A stretch of DNA of 64,000 nt from Microseira wollei NIES-4236 (lineage in GTDB: Bacteria; Cyanobacteriota; Cyanobacteriia; Cyanobacteriales; Aerosakkonemataceae): the NCBI RefSeq assembly GCF_020521235.1, contig NZ_BLAY01000026.1:1-64000 (forward strand), written 5' to 3'. Position numbers and translations under genes: made by a program. The notes under the pieces are model-generated. The model was not told the DNA's origin. It worked only from the letters and a program-made list of their open reading frames with translations, and ran no database searches. Positions 17,195 to 25,598 of this stretch are shown one piece after another (position 1 is the first letter of the stretch; each line of letters opens with the position of its first letter).

Positions 17195-18520
17195 ATGATT
17201 GCACAAGAAACACAGACCCATAAAACTGGAAATACAACAGAGTTTGGGTTCCAGATGCATCAGCTGATAGCTGAACTGTATCCGATTTGCCGCAGCATTA
17301 CAGGGAATGGCGTTCGAGAAACTCTCAGAATTCTCCAAAAGTATATTCCCTTAGAAATTCACGAAGTGCCGTCGGGAACTCAAGTCTTTGATTGGACGGT
17401 TCCTCAAGAGTGGAACATCAAAGACGCCTATATCAAAAATGCACGAGGCGAGAGAGTTGTAGATTTCCGCCAATCCAATTTGCACGTCGTCAGTTACAGC
17501 GTGCCGGTTAAAAGAAAGATATTTTTAAGCGAATTAAGCAAGCACTTGCATACTCTGCCGGATTACCCGGACTGGATTCCTTATCGAACTTCCTATTACA
17601 AAGAAGACTGGGGCTTTTGTCTGAGCTACAAGCAATATTTGGAATTGCAAGATGATGAAGAATATGAAGTCTGCATTGACTCTTCTCTAGAGGAAGGTTA
17701 TCTAACTTATGGGGAGTTTTTCCTCAAAGGTGAAACAAGAGAAGAAGTGCTGATATCGTGCCATGTCTGTCACCCGTCTCTTTGTAATGACAATCTATCG
17801 GGAATTGCGAGCGCTGTCTTTTTAGCCCAACATTTGAGCCAGCTTTCCAGGCGATATTCCTACCGATTTATCTTCATTCCCGGCACGATTGGTTCGATTA
17901 CCTGGCTTTGTTTAAATGAGGCACAAGTTCCCAAGATTAAACATGGCTTAGTATTAACTTGTTTAGGCGATTCGGGGAAGTTTACCTACAAAAAAAGCCG
18001 CAGAGGCGATGCCGAAATTGACAAAATTGTGGCTTATATCCTCAAAAATTCGGCTCAAGAGTATGAAATTGTAGAATTCTCTCCCTATGGCTACGATGAG
18101 CGACAATATTGCTCGCCAGGATTTAATCTAGCTGTGGGTTGCTTGATGCGATCGGCTTGGGGCAGTTTCCCCGAATACCATACATCGGCAGACAATCTGG
18201 ATTTCGTCCAACCCCAATATCTGGCAGATGCTTTTGCTAAATGTCAGTCGATTTTACAGGTGATCGACCAGAATAAAACCTACCTAAATCAAAACCCAAA
18301 ATGCGAACCGCAGCTCGGCAAACGAGGTCTATACGGCTCGGTCGGCGGTCAGAAAGATAAGGAGCTAAATACAATGGCTCTCTTGTGGGTTTTGAATTTG
18401 TCCGATGGCAACCATACCCTGCTGGATATTGCCGAAAGGTCGGGAATGGCATTTGCAGAAATTAAAAATGCTGCGGATGCATTATGGGCGAATGATTTGT
18501 TGAAAGAAAAGGAGGAGTAG
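17195..18520 (+). CDS. DUF4910/DUF2172 zinc aminopeptidase-like protein
   Basis: The protein is 441 aa. The N-terminus (YPICRSITGNGVRETLRIL) is the hallmark of the DUF4910 family, which combines an M28-like peptidase fold with an inserted domain and a C-terminal winged helix. Likely metal ligands are in LISCHVCHPSLCNDNLSG (residues of about 187-203), and later in EYHTSADNLDF. Such genes are common in polysaccharide and nucleotide-sugar clusters, where their substrate is not established. The C-terminal 60 residues (LLDIAERSGMAFAEI...) fit a winged helix. The start codon ATGA abuts the IsrB right end. Confidence 0.8.
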   Translation: MIAQETQTHKTGNTTEFGFQMHQLIAELYPICRSITGNGVRETLRILQKYIPLEIHEVPSGTQVFDWTVPQEWNIKDAYIKNARGERVVDFRQSNLHVVSYSVPVKRKIFLSELSKHLHTLPDYPDWIPYRTSYYKEDWGFCLSYKQYLELQDDEEYEVCIDSSLEEGYLTYGEFFLKGETREEVLISCHVCHPSLCNDNLSGIASAVFLAQHLSQLSRRYSYRFIFIPGTIGSITWLCLNEAQVPKIKHGLVLTCLGDSGKFTYKKSRRGDAEIDKIVAYILKNSAQEYEIVEFSPYGYDERQYCSPGFNLAVGCLMRSAWGSFPEYHTSADNLDFVQPQYLADAFAKCQSILQVIDQNKTYLNQNPKCEPQLGKRGLYGSVGGQKDKELNTMALLWVLNLSDGNHTLLDIAERSGMAFAEIKNAADALWANDLLKEKEE

Positions 18521-18576
18521 GAAAAAATAAAAGACCTTTTTTTCAGTCAGTTAGAGCGGGAGGTTATTGATAAATT

Positions 18577-19305
18577 ATGAGCGCGATCGCTAACCAAATT
18601 GCAGTAATAACGGGAGCCAGTAGCGGCATCGGCAAAGCGATCGCTTTTGGAATCGCAGCCCAGGGTGCTACTCTCTGCTTGGTGGGTCGCCGCAAAGAAA
18701 GCCTGGATGCTAGCGCCCAAAGCATTCGAGCAACTTCCCCCCGCTCAAAAACCTATCAGGTCGATCTGACGCGGGACGAAGAGATTGAGCAGCTGAAAGC
18801 TTCTATTGAGCAAGATTTTGGGCAAGTCCACATCTTAGTTCACAGCGCTGGTGTTTTCTCGATGGGGGCAATTGAAACATCTCCCGTTGCAGACTTGGAC
18901 AGGCAGTACCGCGTTAACGTTCGCGCTCCTTACCTCCTGACTCAAGCGCTGCTACCCATGGTCAAAACTTGCCGGGGTCAAATCGCCTTCGTCAACTCGA
19001 GTGTAGGCTTGAATGCCAGAGCAACGGTGGGGCAGTATGCCGCCACCAAACACGCCCTCAAAGCGATCGCCGACAGCTTGCGAGAAGAAGTGAATCAAGA
19101 CCAAGTGCGCGTCCTCAGCGTCTTTCCCGGACGCACTGCCACTCCCTTACAAGCGATCGTTCACCAGCTCGAAGGTAAACCCTATCACCCCGAACGCCTG
19201 ATGCAGCCAGAGGACGTATCTGCCGCAGTCACTTCAGCACTTTGTTTACCTCGAAGTGCTGAAGTGACTGATATCAGCATCAGACCATTAGCGAAACCTA
19301 TGTAG
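18577..19305 (+). CDS. SDR-family oxidoreductase
   Basis: This classical short-chain dehydrogenase/reductase has 242 aa. The cofactor motif TGASSGIGKAIA is at residues 12-23, NSSVG holds the catalytic serine near 144, and YAATKHALKA holds the catalytic Tyr and Lys near 154-158. An arginine after the second strand (GRRKES) suggests NADP(H). The substrate is unknown. It is 56 bp downstream of the DUF4910 gene, so it is possibly the last gene of the sugar cluster. Confidence 0.85.
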   Translation: MSAIANQIAVITGASSGIGKAIAFGIAAQGATLCLVGRRKESLDASAQSIRATSPRSKTYQVDLTRDEEIEQLKASIEQDFGQVHILVHSAGVFSMGAIETSPVADLDRQYRVNVRAPYLLTQALLPMVKTCRGQIAFVNSSVGLNARATVGQYAATKHALKAIADSLREEVNQDQVRVLSVFPGRTATPLQAIVHQLEGKPYHPERLMQPEDVSAAVTSALCLPRSAEVTDISIRPLAKPM

Positions 19306-19403
19306 TCAGAGAGCTGAGCTAATGCAGCTCTTGCGATTGCGCTCAGCTCAGCGCCAAAGGCGATCGCACAGCTCAATTTCAAAACAAAAGGAGATGAGTC
19401 ACC

Positions 19404-20810
19404 ATGCCTATCTTAAACCCAACTGATTCTCTGATTGCTCCTGCTGCGACCGCGCCCAGCACAACGCCGGAGGAGATCGCAACCCCTTCTAACGGCAGCA
19501 GTTCTTTCGTCCATGTGATGTCGTTCGTGAATGAACAGGGTGCTGGTAATATGAGCAATATGACAGCTGCCTCCCCCACAGGACAAACCAGTAACGGTCA
19601 TGGAGAATTCATTCTGGGAGCGACATCCAGTAGTGTGGGTGGTTCAGCCAGCGCCTCTGCAGGCTCTCCCCCAAACACCAGCGCTACAGCCCATACATCA
19701 GGCCAAACTGATACTAATCCGAGCCAGAACGTCTTCGCGACGCAGCCGGTTAATAATTTGATTGACCTAACCCCCGTCGGCGGTGACTCACTTGCATCGA
19801 TCGCCAACAATAATTCCAGCCCAGTCAGCAATACTTCTAGCTCGTTGGTGGGTAATACTCGTGCGCGTAGTACTACTGAGGCAACCCCAACTTCTGCCAA
19901 CGCCTCCACCCAAACTCCCCCCGTTACCCAGGCTACAGCTAGCCCACCAGCACCAATTCCCCCGGTTACCGAGGCTACAACTAGCCCACCAACACAAACT
20001 CAGAATAATTCGAGTCAGGAAATTAACTCAGTCCCATCGAATAACAGCGCTACTTCGCCCTCCGACTCCACAGCCACTTCCAGTAGCGGTAACCCCTCTG
20101 ACAACGCTTCTACCCAAACTCCCCCGGTTACCGAGGCTACAACTAGCGCACCCGCAGAAACCGAAACCAATCCAATATTAGAGCCACCGCTCAACGTGAT
20201 GATAACCTCTCCCAGCGACAACCCCATAATCGTAGGGACGGTAAGTTGGGATCTAATTATCGGCGGGACGGATGACAACCAGCTGTTTGGTAACGCCGGC
20301 GACGATCTGTTATTTGGAGAAGGTGGCGACGACTTGATCAACGGTAACCAAGGTGACGATAATGTCAACGGAGGTGATGGCAACGACATCTTGCGCGGTG
20401 GCAAAGCGAACGATTGGCTCAATGGCGGCGACGGTAACGATTTCCTCATCGGTGACTTTGGTGTCGATACTTTGATTGGGGGTAATGGTGGCGATACCTT
20501 TGGACTGAGAACCGAGACGGTTAACCCTACTGCTGACCCGCGTTTGGCAGATGTAATCGTCGATTTTAATTTAGCTGAAGGTGATAGGATTGCTTTAATT
20601 GGAGAAGTATCTTTGGCTAATATCGTCCTTGAAACAATTGATTTCAATGGCGACGGTCAAATTAACAACGCGATTAACCCTACCACTGGGGCTGATGCTA
20701 CTTTAATTAAACTCGGCCCAAATCCCGCAGACGGCATCTTAGCTGTAGTCTTGGGCACCGTTGATGCCACAGGTGCAACCAACCTCAATATTGCTGATTT
20801 TATAATTTGA
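19404..20810 (+). CDS. RTX-type beta-roll calcium-binding protein
   Basis: The protein is 468 aa. Residues 1-265 are low-complexity, rich in Ser, Thr, Pro and Asn (TPPVTEATTS repeats). Residues of about 290-365 hold tandem GGxGxDxLx nonapeptides (NAGDDLLFG, GGDGNDILR, GGDGNDFLIG). A C-terminal domain (ADVIVDFNLAEGDRIAL, ITFNGDGQ-like EF loop) follows. There is no N-terminal signal, consistent with type I secretion. AAAGGAGATGAGTCACC upstream gives a strong Shine-Dalgarno. In function it is a surface or secreted calcium-binding protein. No ABC exporter is in the window. Before the IscB insertion, the PpiC/ATP-grasp pair would have lain shortly downstream. Confidence 0.85.
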   Translation: MPILNPTDSLIAPAATAPSTTPEEIATPSNGSSSFVHVMSFVNEQGAGNMSNMTAASPTGQTSNGHGEFILGATSSSVGGSASASAGSPPNTSATAHTSGQTDTNPSQNVFATQPVNNLIDLTPVGGDSLASIANNNSSPVSNTSSSLVGNTRARSTTEATPTSANASTQTPPVTQATASPPAPIPPVTEATTSPPTQTQNNSSQEINSVPSNNSATSPSDSTATSSSGNPSDNASTQTPPVTEATTSAPAETETNPILEPPLNVMITSPSDNPIIVGTVSWDLIIGGTDDNQLFGNAGDDLLFGEGGDDLINGNQGDDNVNGGDGNDILRGGKANDWLNGGDGNDFLIGDFGVDTLIGGNGGDTFGLRTETVNPTADPRLADVIVDFNLAEGDRIALIGEVSLANIVLETIDFNGDGQINNAINPTTGADATLIKLGPNPADGILAVVLGTVDATGATNLNIADFII

Positions 20811-20829
20811 TCCACCCAAGTTTTGGGTG

Positions 20830-20958
20830 TAAGTAGGTAGGCGTTGAGCAACAAAACTATGTAACGGTATGTAAATCTAGCTCAAAGCTTAATTCAGGTG
20901 AGCTGGAAGCGGTTTACAAAACTAAACATAGATGGCTTTGATTGCGCCTACCTACTTA
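20830..20958. repeat. MITE family 3 (TAAGTAGGTAGGCG ends)
   Basis: The element is about 129 bp, with terminal inverted repeats TAAGTAGGTAGGCG and CGCCTACCTACTTA. The non-coding interior includes AGCTCAAAGCTTAATTCAGG. It lies 19 bp after the beta-roll stop. A single copy was seen in the window. Confidence 0.7.
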
Positions 20959-20982
20959 GACCCTTCTCAAACCAATAGAACA

Positions 20983-21282
20983 GTCAGCACCCCGCTCTAA
21001 AGATGCGGGGCATCAGGCTCTAAATCTTTAGGTAGCTGACCAGCTTAAGTCCTGGAAACAGGGAAACGAAGTTTGGGGCAAGCGTTAAAGAACCTACCAG
21101 GAGATGCGTGCTAGTCTCCTGACGGCAGTCGCTCATGGGGGTTTCCCCCAAGACCGCGCTGCCTCCTCTAGAACCGAAAAGTTAAACAGTTTTACTCGGG
21201 GTAAGACAGTGCTTTTTAGATAGTTACCGACCCCAAACAAAAGCGCGCGCTAACTTCACGGGAAACCAGTAGAGACAAAACA
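20983..21282 (+). ncRNA. Predicted omega-RNA of the IscB element
   Basis: About 300 nt directly precede IscB. GTCAGC at 20983 can pair with GCTGAC near 21036, enclosing a CCCCGC...GCGGGG hairpin and a CTCTAAA/TTTAG pair. More inverted repeats follow (CAGGAGA...TCTCCTG; GGGGGTTTCCCCC near 21140). The same closing-stem design precedes IsrB. The guide would be the flanking bases just before 20983 (AAACCAATAGAACA). Structure and boundaries are inferred. Confidence 0.6.
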
Positions 21283-22611
21283 ATGTCTAAACAAAATTAT
21301 GTTTTCGTTCTTGATGCCAACAAAAAACCACTATCACCTTGCCGTCCAGTTACAGCTAGGAAGTTATTGCAGGCCAAAAAAGCAGCTGTTTTCCGTTTAT
21401 TCCCTTTTGCAATCATCTTGAAAAAGGTAGTAATAGCCGAACCAGAGCCTATCACAATCAAGATAGATCCTGGGTCGAGGATAACTGGAATAGCCTTGGT
21501 TCAAGGCAATAAAGTCTTATTTGCTGCCGAATTAACCCATAGAGGGCAAGCAATCAAACTCAGTCTCCAATCGCGCCGTTCTCTGCGTAGATCGCGGCGA
21601 AATCGTAAGACTCGCTATAGAAAAGCGAGGTTCTTAAACCGTAAAAAACCAGATGGTTGGTTAGCCCCGTCATTGCAACATAGAGTGCAAACAACTATTA
21701 CTTGGGTTAACAGGTTTATTAAGCTTGCGCCCGTTAAATCGATCGTTCAAGAACTGGTCAGGTTTGACTTGCAGCAAATAGAGAACCCTGAAATCTCAGG
21801 TTACGAATATCAGCAAGGCACGCTGCATGGATACGAAGTGCGCGAATACCTGCTCAATAAATGGGAAAGAAAATGTGCTTATTGTAACGGTGAAAATATT
21901 CCATTACAAATTGAGCATATTCAGCCTAAATCCAAGGGTGGAACTAATCGCATCTCGAATCTTTGCCTTGCCTGTGACAAATGCAATCAAAAGAAAGGAG
22001 CTAAAAACATTGAGGAGTTTCTAGCTAAGAAACCAGATGTCCTTAAGCGAATCTTGGCGCAGGCAAAGCGTCCTCTTAAAGATGCTGCGGCAGTCAATTC
22101 AACTAGATGGGCGTTATTTAATCGACTCAAACAAACGGGGTTAACTGTTATTACTGGTTCGGGTGGCTTGACTAAGTTTAACCGGAATCGGTTAAATTTG
22201 CCCAAGTACCATTGGTTGGATGCTGCTTGTGTTGGTCAAGTTGAGTCGCTGGATTTACTTACGCATCAGCCTTTATTAATTAAGGCCACTGGGCATGGAA
22301 CCCGCCAAATGTGTCGGACAGACAAATTTGGTTTTCCATCGCGATACGTTCCTAGAAACAAATTCGTTAAGGGGTTTCAAACTGGAGACATCGTGAAAGC
22401 AATTGTCTTATCAGGAAAGAAGGTCGGACAATATTTGGGCCGTGTAGCCGTTAGGTCAACAGGCTCCTTTAATATCTCAACTTCTTCTGAGATAGTACAA
22501 GGAATTAGCTACAAATATTGTCGAATAATTCATCGAAAAGATGGTTATAACTATGCTTTCAGTAGCCCTAGGGCGGTTCAAACCGCCGTGTCAACTTCAT
22601 CCGCGAGTTAA
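21283..22611 (+). CDS. iscB: IscB RNA-guided nuclease (RuvC-HNH)
   Basis: The 442-aa protein is within the IscB range. The PLMP-like N-terminus is VLDANKKPLSPCRPVTARK. RuvC-I is IKIDPGSRITG (D62). The bridge helix at about 98-120 is arginine rich (RRSLRRSRRNRKTRYRK). RuvC-II is IVQELVRF (E157). HNH spans about 198-240 with CAYC, the catalytic IEH (H212) and ACDKC. RuvC-III is KYHWLDAAC (H310, D313). IscB is the Cas9-like OMEGA nuclease that cuts both strands under a 5'-guided omega-RNA. All catalytic residues read intact. It sits between the RTX gene and the PpiC gene, without disrupting either. The last codons overlap a GGGCGGTTCAAACCGCC hairpin of the right end. Confidence 0.93.
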   Translation: MSKQNYVFVLDANKKPLSPCRPVTARKLLQAKKAAVFRLFPFAIILKKVVIAEPEPITIKIDPGSRITGIALVQGNKVLFAAELTHRGQAIKLSLQSRRSLRRSRRNRKTRYRKARFLNRKKPDGWLAPSLQHRVQTTITWVNRFIKLAPVKSIVQELVRFDLQQIENPEISGYEYQQGTLHGYEVREYLLNKWERKCAYCNGENIPLQIEHIQPKSKGGTNRISNLCLACDKCNQKKGAKNIEEFLAKKPDVLKRILAQAKRPLKDAAAVNSTRWALFNRLKQTGLTVITGSGGLTKFNRNRLNLPKYHWLDAACVGQVESLDLLTHQPLLIKATGHGTRQMCRTDKFGFPSRYVPRNKFVKGFQTGDIVKAIVLSGKKVGQYLGRVAVRSTGSFNISTSSEIVQGISYKYCRIIHRKDGYNYAFSSPRAVQTAVSTSSAS

Positions 22612-22646
22612 AACATCGCGGTTTCCGTTTTCCCGTGAGGTTTTAG
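22612..22646 (+). mobile_element. IscB element right end
   Basis: The tail, with a CCGCGA...TCGCGG hairpin that starts in the last codons of iscB, ends GTGAGGTTTTAG and is followed at once by ATGA of the next gene. It shares its final GAGGTTTTAG|ATGA with the IsrB element. GAGG lies 6 nt before the ATG. Confidence 0.6.
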
Positions 22647-23405
22647 ATGACTGACTTGACTAGACCATCTATAGAGGCTGATGAAATGGTTTTTTACCTA
22701 AAAAAAAACCTGCAGCTGAAGTTTGTCAACCAACAGATTTTATCTCAAAAAATCATCGAAAAAGCCACTCAGGAAAGAGGCATAACAGTCACGGCAGAAG
22801 AAATTCAAGCTGAAGCCGACCGCATCCGTTATGAAAGGCGATTGGAGAAAGCTTCACAGACATTAGCCTGGTTGGCAGAAGAGATGATCTCGCCGGAGGA
22901 CTGGGAAGCTGGAATGCGCGATCGCCTGCTGGCTAAAAAATTAGCTGAAAGCCTCTTCAACCGCGAAGTAGAAAAAACTTTTGCCCAAAATAAACTGGAT
23001 TACGAGCAAATATTACTCTATCAAATTGTTGTACCGTACCAAAAGTTGGCTCAGGAACTCTTCTATCAAATTGAGGAAGAGGAAATCAGTTTTTATGAAG
23101 CGGCTCACCTTTACGATATTGACGAGAGGCGTCGGCATCTTTGCGGTTACGAAGGAAAGCTTCATCGTTGGAGCTTAAAGCCAGATATAGCTTCTGCTAT
23201 ATTTAGTGCCCAACCCGGAGAGTTAATCGGCCCCTTGGCAACCGAACAAGGGTATCATCTTTTTCTAGTTGAAGAATTTATTCCAGCCGAGTTAACCCCT
23301 GAAAGATCTAAAGAAATTATTGACAAAATGTTCAAACAGTGGTTATCCGGCGAACTCAACTATGTACTGCACAACCAAAGCGATGAATATCTTAATTCTG
23401 GGTAA
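22647..23405 (+). CDS. PpiC/SurA-like foldase
   Basis: The protein is 252 aa. The N-terminal helical SurA-N-like region (QILSQKIIEKATQERGITVT, then WEAGMRDRLLAKKLAESLF) is followed by a parvulin-like PPIase segment (about 150-225) including GYEGKLHRW, AIFSAQPGELIGPLATEQGYHLF. There is no signal peptide, so it acts in the cytoplasm. Cyanobacterial PpiC-like proteins of this size often sit beside type I secretion or peptide-modification genes. It overlaps the ATP-grasp gene by 23 bp, so the two are co-translated. The start ATGA abuts the IscB element, which supplies the only visible Shine-Dalgarno. Confidence 0.8.
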   Translation: MTDLTRPSIEADEMVFYLKKNLQLKFVNQQILSQKIIEKATQERGITVTAEEIQAEADRIRYERRLEKASQTLAWLAEEMISPEDWEAGMRDRLLAKKLAESLFNREVEKTFAQNKLDYEQILLYQIVVPYQKLAQELFYQIEEEEISFYEAAHLYDIDERRRHLCGYEGKLHRWSLKPDIASAIFSAQPGELIGPLATEQGYHLFLVEEFIPAELTPERSKEIIDKMFKQWLSGELNYVLHNQSDEYLNSG

Positions 23406-24288
23406 TTCTGAAGATGCCCATGCTGCCCATTTAAAACAAACTCTGACCCAGGCGGGTGTGACGGTAGATTATTTAGATACCCGTTTGTTTCCGACTCAGT
23501 TACGCCTGTCTTGGCAACCAGATACTGGAGTGGGGTATTTGACTCTGCCTGGAGGCAGGAAATTAAATTTTTCAGAGATTCGCAGCGTATTTTGGCGTAG
23601 TTTTTCTGGCGTTAACGTCCCCTCGTTAAACGACCCAGATCGGCAAAGAATCGCAGTCAACGATGCAATGAGTGCTATGCGAACGCTCTTGCAAGCTATC
23701 CCTTGCCGTTGGGTTAATTCCTGGCAAGCTTACCAGTTTCACAAAGAAAAACCGCTCCAGTTGCATAAAGCTAAGCAAATAGGAGTCAAAATTCCAGCCA
23801 CCTGGATTGGGAACGATCCGGAACAAGCGATCGCATTCGTCCAGTCTCAAGAAAAAGCAATTTTTAAGCCGGTCTATGGAGGCGCTCATACCCAATTTAT
23901 CACCCAAGACCATTTAGATCCCAAACGACTCAATTTAACTTTAAGTCTGTCTCCAGTCACCATACAGGAATATATTCCCGGCACTAACATCCGCAGCTAT
24001 GTTATTGCCAATTCAGTTTATTCTGCCGAAATTCGCAGTCCTTCTTTAGACTTTCGGGAAGACTTAGAAGCTGAATTAATTCCCGTCGAGTTACCCGACT
24101 ACATCCAACAGCAGTGTCTCGCCATTACCCAGGCATTCATGCTAGAATGGACTGCAATTGATTGGCGTCTAAGTCCCCAAGGTGAATATGTATTCTTAGA
24201 AGCCAATCCCAGTCCCATGTTTCTCCACTTTGAACGGCAAACAGGTTTTCCCATTACCCAGGAATTAATCCAGCTGTTGCTCGATTAA
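23383..24288 (+). CDS. RimK/MvdD-like ATP-grasp ligase
   Basis: The protein is 301 aa from ATG 23383, which lies in the end of the PpiC gene; the first residues MNILILGNSEDAHAAHL fit the family start. ATP-grasp features are KPVYGGAHTQF (about 165-175, the lysine/glycine loop), TIQEYIPG (about 200), DWRLSPQGEYVFLEANPSP (about 258-277, the metal-binding Glu and Asn). It is expected to form an amide or ester bond on a carboxylate. Family relatives tailor peptides (microviridin-type graspetides) or proteins. No precursor peptide is obvious, and the substrate could be the RTX protein encoded upstream. It converges with the PEP-CTERM gene; the stops overlap. Confidence 0.85.
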   Translation: MNILILGNSEDAHAAHLKQTLTQAGVTVDYLDTRLFPTQLRLSWQPDTGVGYLTLPGGRKLNFSEIRSVFWRSFSGVNVPSLNDPDRQRIAVNDAMSAMRTLLQAIPCRWVNSWQAYQFHKEKPLQLHKAKQIGVKIPATWIGNDPEQAIAFVQSQEKAIFKPVYGGAHTQFITQDHLDPKRLNLTLSLSPVTIQEYIPGTNIRSYVIANSVYSAEIRSPSLDFREDLEAELIPVELPDYIQQQCLAITQAFMLEWTAIDWRLSPQGEYVFLEANPSPMFLHFERQTGFPITQELIQLLLD

Positions 24289-25208
24289 ACTTTGTCGGTC
24301 CCAGTTGAAAATAACTTGCTTTGTTGGTTAAGTTTTGATTTAGCTCCCAAGAAAGCGCCTGTCATTCCAAAGCCGAGAAGTAAAGCGAATGTATTCGATG
24401 GTTCAGGAGCTTCGACAGTGACTTGATTTGTTTTTGTTTCGATTAAAAGTAGACGAGTATCGCTCTGGAAAGAACGCTGATACGACCCATCAAACGAGGC
24501 TTTGACAGATTCTTTATAGATGCTGCCAAAATCAGTGAATTTTTTCGTAAAATTTATATTGATGTTTTGGCTTTTGTTGTAACCAAAAACATCTTCTGAT
24601 GGCTTCGCGTATGCACTCGTTACTATGTTACTAAAGACTGAAAAAGAGTCTAAGACACTCTGATTGGTGATGTCGAATAAAACCAAGGATATATCTCCGC
24701 TGGCAGTAGCCTTTTCTCCAAAGGGATTTCCTACGAATGTAGACAGCTCTAAAAAAGCTGTGAAATCAAAAGAAAAAGTTTCACCAGCTTTTATGGAGAA
24801 ATCACCAGCAACTTTAGCTTCACTTTGTGCCAACCCAAAGTAGGTGTTACCGCTGCCAGAAGCTTTATTACTTGTTAAATTGGAGGAAGAAAGGGGGTCT
24901 TTAAAGAAACTTGCAAAAGCCTCAGCCTGTGCAATAACATTTGTGCCACTAACCGAAGCACGACCCTTAGCTGAAGTCAGAATACCATTCGTAATAACTG
25001 ACATTCCAGGCTCTGCAATTGCCTCAACGCTATCCTCAGGTAAAGTCGGAACGTTTTCGGGGCTTTGACTATAATAATCAATTGTGAATACCGATCGAGA
25101 TCTAGCCAAGCTAGCAGCTATACTGGGCGAGGCGGCAATGCCCAAGCTGGTGACTAAGGTCGAAATGAATAACAGCGCACTCTTGGTCAAACCTAATTTT
25201 TGTTTCAT
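24285..25208 (-). CDS. PEP-CTERM sorting-domain protein
   Basis: The protein is 307 aa. The N-terminal signal peptide is LLFISTLVTSLGIAASPSIAA. A beta-rich central domain follows, with no family I recognise. The C-terminus has the PEP-CTERM tripartite signal: APEPSNTFALLLGFGMTG followed by a basic tail. It is exported and processed by an exosortase, then placed on the surface or in the matrix. The upstream sequence has GGAGAAC near 25213. It overlaps the convergent ATP-grasp gene by 4 bp. Confidence 0.88.
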   Translation of the reverse strand: MKQKLGLTKSALLFISTLVTSLGIAASPSIAASLARSRSVFTIDYYSQSPENVPTLPEDSVEAIAEPGMSVITNGILTSAKGRASVSGTNVIAQAEAFASFFKDPLSSSNLTSNKASGSGNTYFGLAQSEAKVAGDFSIKAGETFSFDFTAFLELSTFVGNPFGEKATASGDISLVLFDITNQSVLDSFSVFSNIVTSAYAKPSEDVFGYNKSQNININFTKKFTDFGSIYKESVKASFDGSYQRSFQSDTRLLLIETKTNQVTVEAPEPSNTFALLLGFGMTGAFLGAKSKLNQQSKLFSTGTDKV

Positions 25209-25400
25209 CCTGTTCTCCTTTTACAATCGAGGTGTTAACATCGGTTTCGACGAGAGGTATTTGAAAATGACGAGAGAAAATCTAATCCCATAAAAAAATG
25301 ATATCTACAATACCAATAAAACTATATAAAGGTTAAGTAAAAACACAAGCACATTTGATAAAGTTTTTGTAAAGTTTTGGACAATAGATTATATTTTTAC

Positions 25401-25429
25401 TTGACAACTTACGTGAATTTACTTATAAT
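25401..25429 (+). promoter_or_regulatory. Perfect sigma-70 consensus promoter
   Basis: TTGACA (25401-25406), 17 bp, TATAAT (25424-25429). It points to the plus strand, away from the PEP-CTERM gene and towards a region with no annotated plus-strand gene. A start near 25436 would give a small transcript containing a GTGGTCAT...ATGACCAC hairpin (about 25475-25512). Confidence 0.65.
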
Positions 25430-25489
25430 ACTCAAGCTAGGAAGCGCTCTTCAGTATAAATACGGTGTGGTCATTTAGCAATTAGTGAT

Positions 25490-25573
25490 ATGAGTGAAAG
25501 TACTGATGACCACATCCGTAAAAATCTGACAAAGATAATTGGGGCGCGCGCTCTGGCTGCTAAAATTAAGTGA
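25490..25573 (+). CDS. Possible 27-aa peptide
   Basis: The ORF MSESTDDHIRKNLTKIIGAR... has 27 codons and starts about 55 nt after the predicted transcription start. There is no good Shine-Dalgarno, and the 5' part lies in a hairpin. It could equally be a non-coding small RNA. It is kept only because of the strong promoter. Confidence 0.3.
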   Translation: MSESTDDHIRKNLTKIIGARALAAKIK

Positions 25574-25598
25574 AGAAATTGGCTGCCGATTGTGACTC

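Larger units (their letters stand above)
25209..25598. other. Intergenic region, divergent leader and plus-strand promoter
   Basis: The region lies upstream of the PEP-CTERM gene (minus) and downstream of the M16 gene end. It is AT-rich and holds the consensus promoter at 25401 and a small ORF at 25490, listed separately. Nothing else was recognised. Confidence 0.5.

Noticed and set aside
20015-20647. 210-codon minus-strand ORF, Ser/Pro rich
   Set aside because: Antisense of the beta-roll repeats at 19404; composition follows from the repeat codons.
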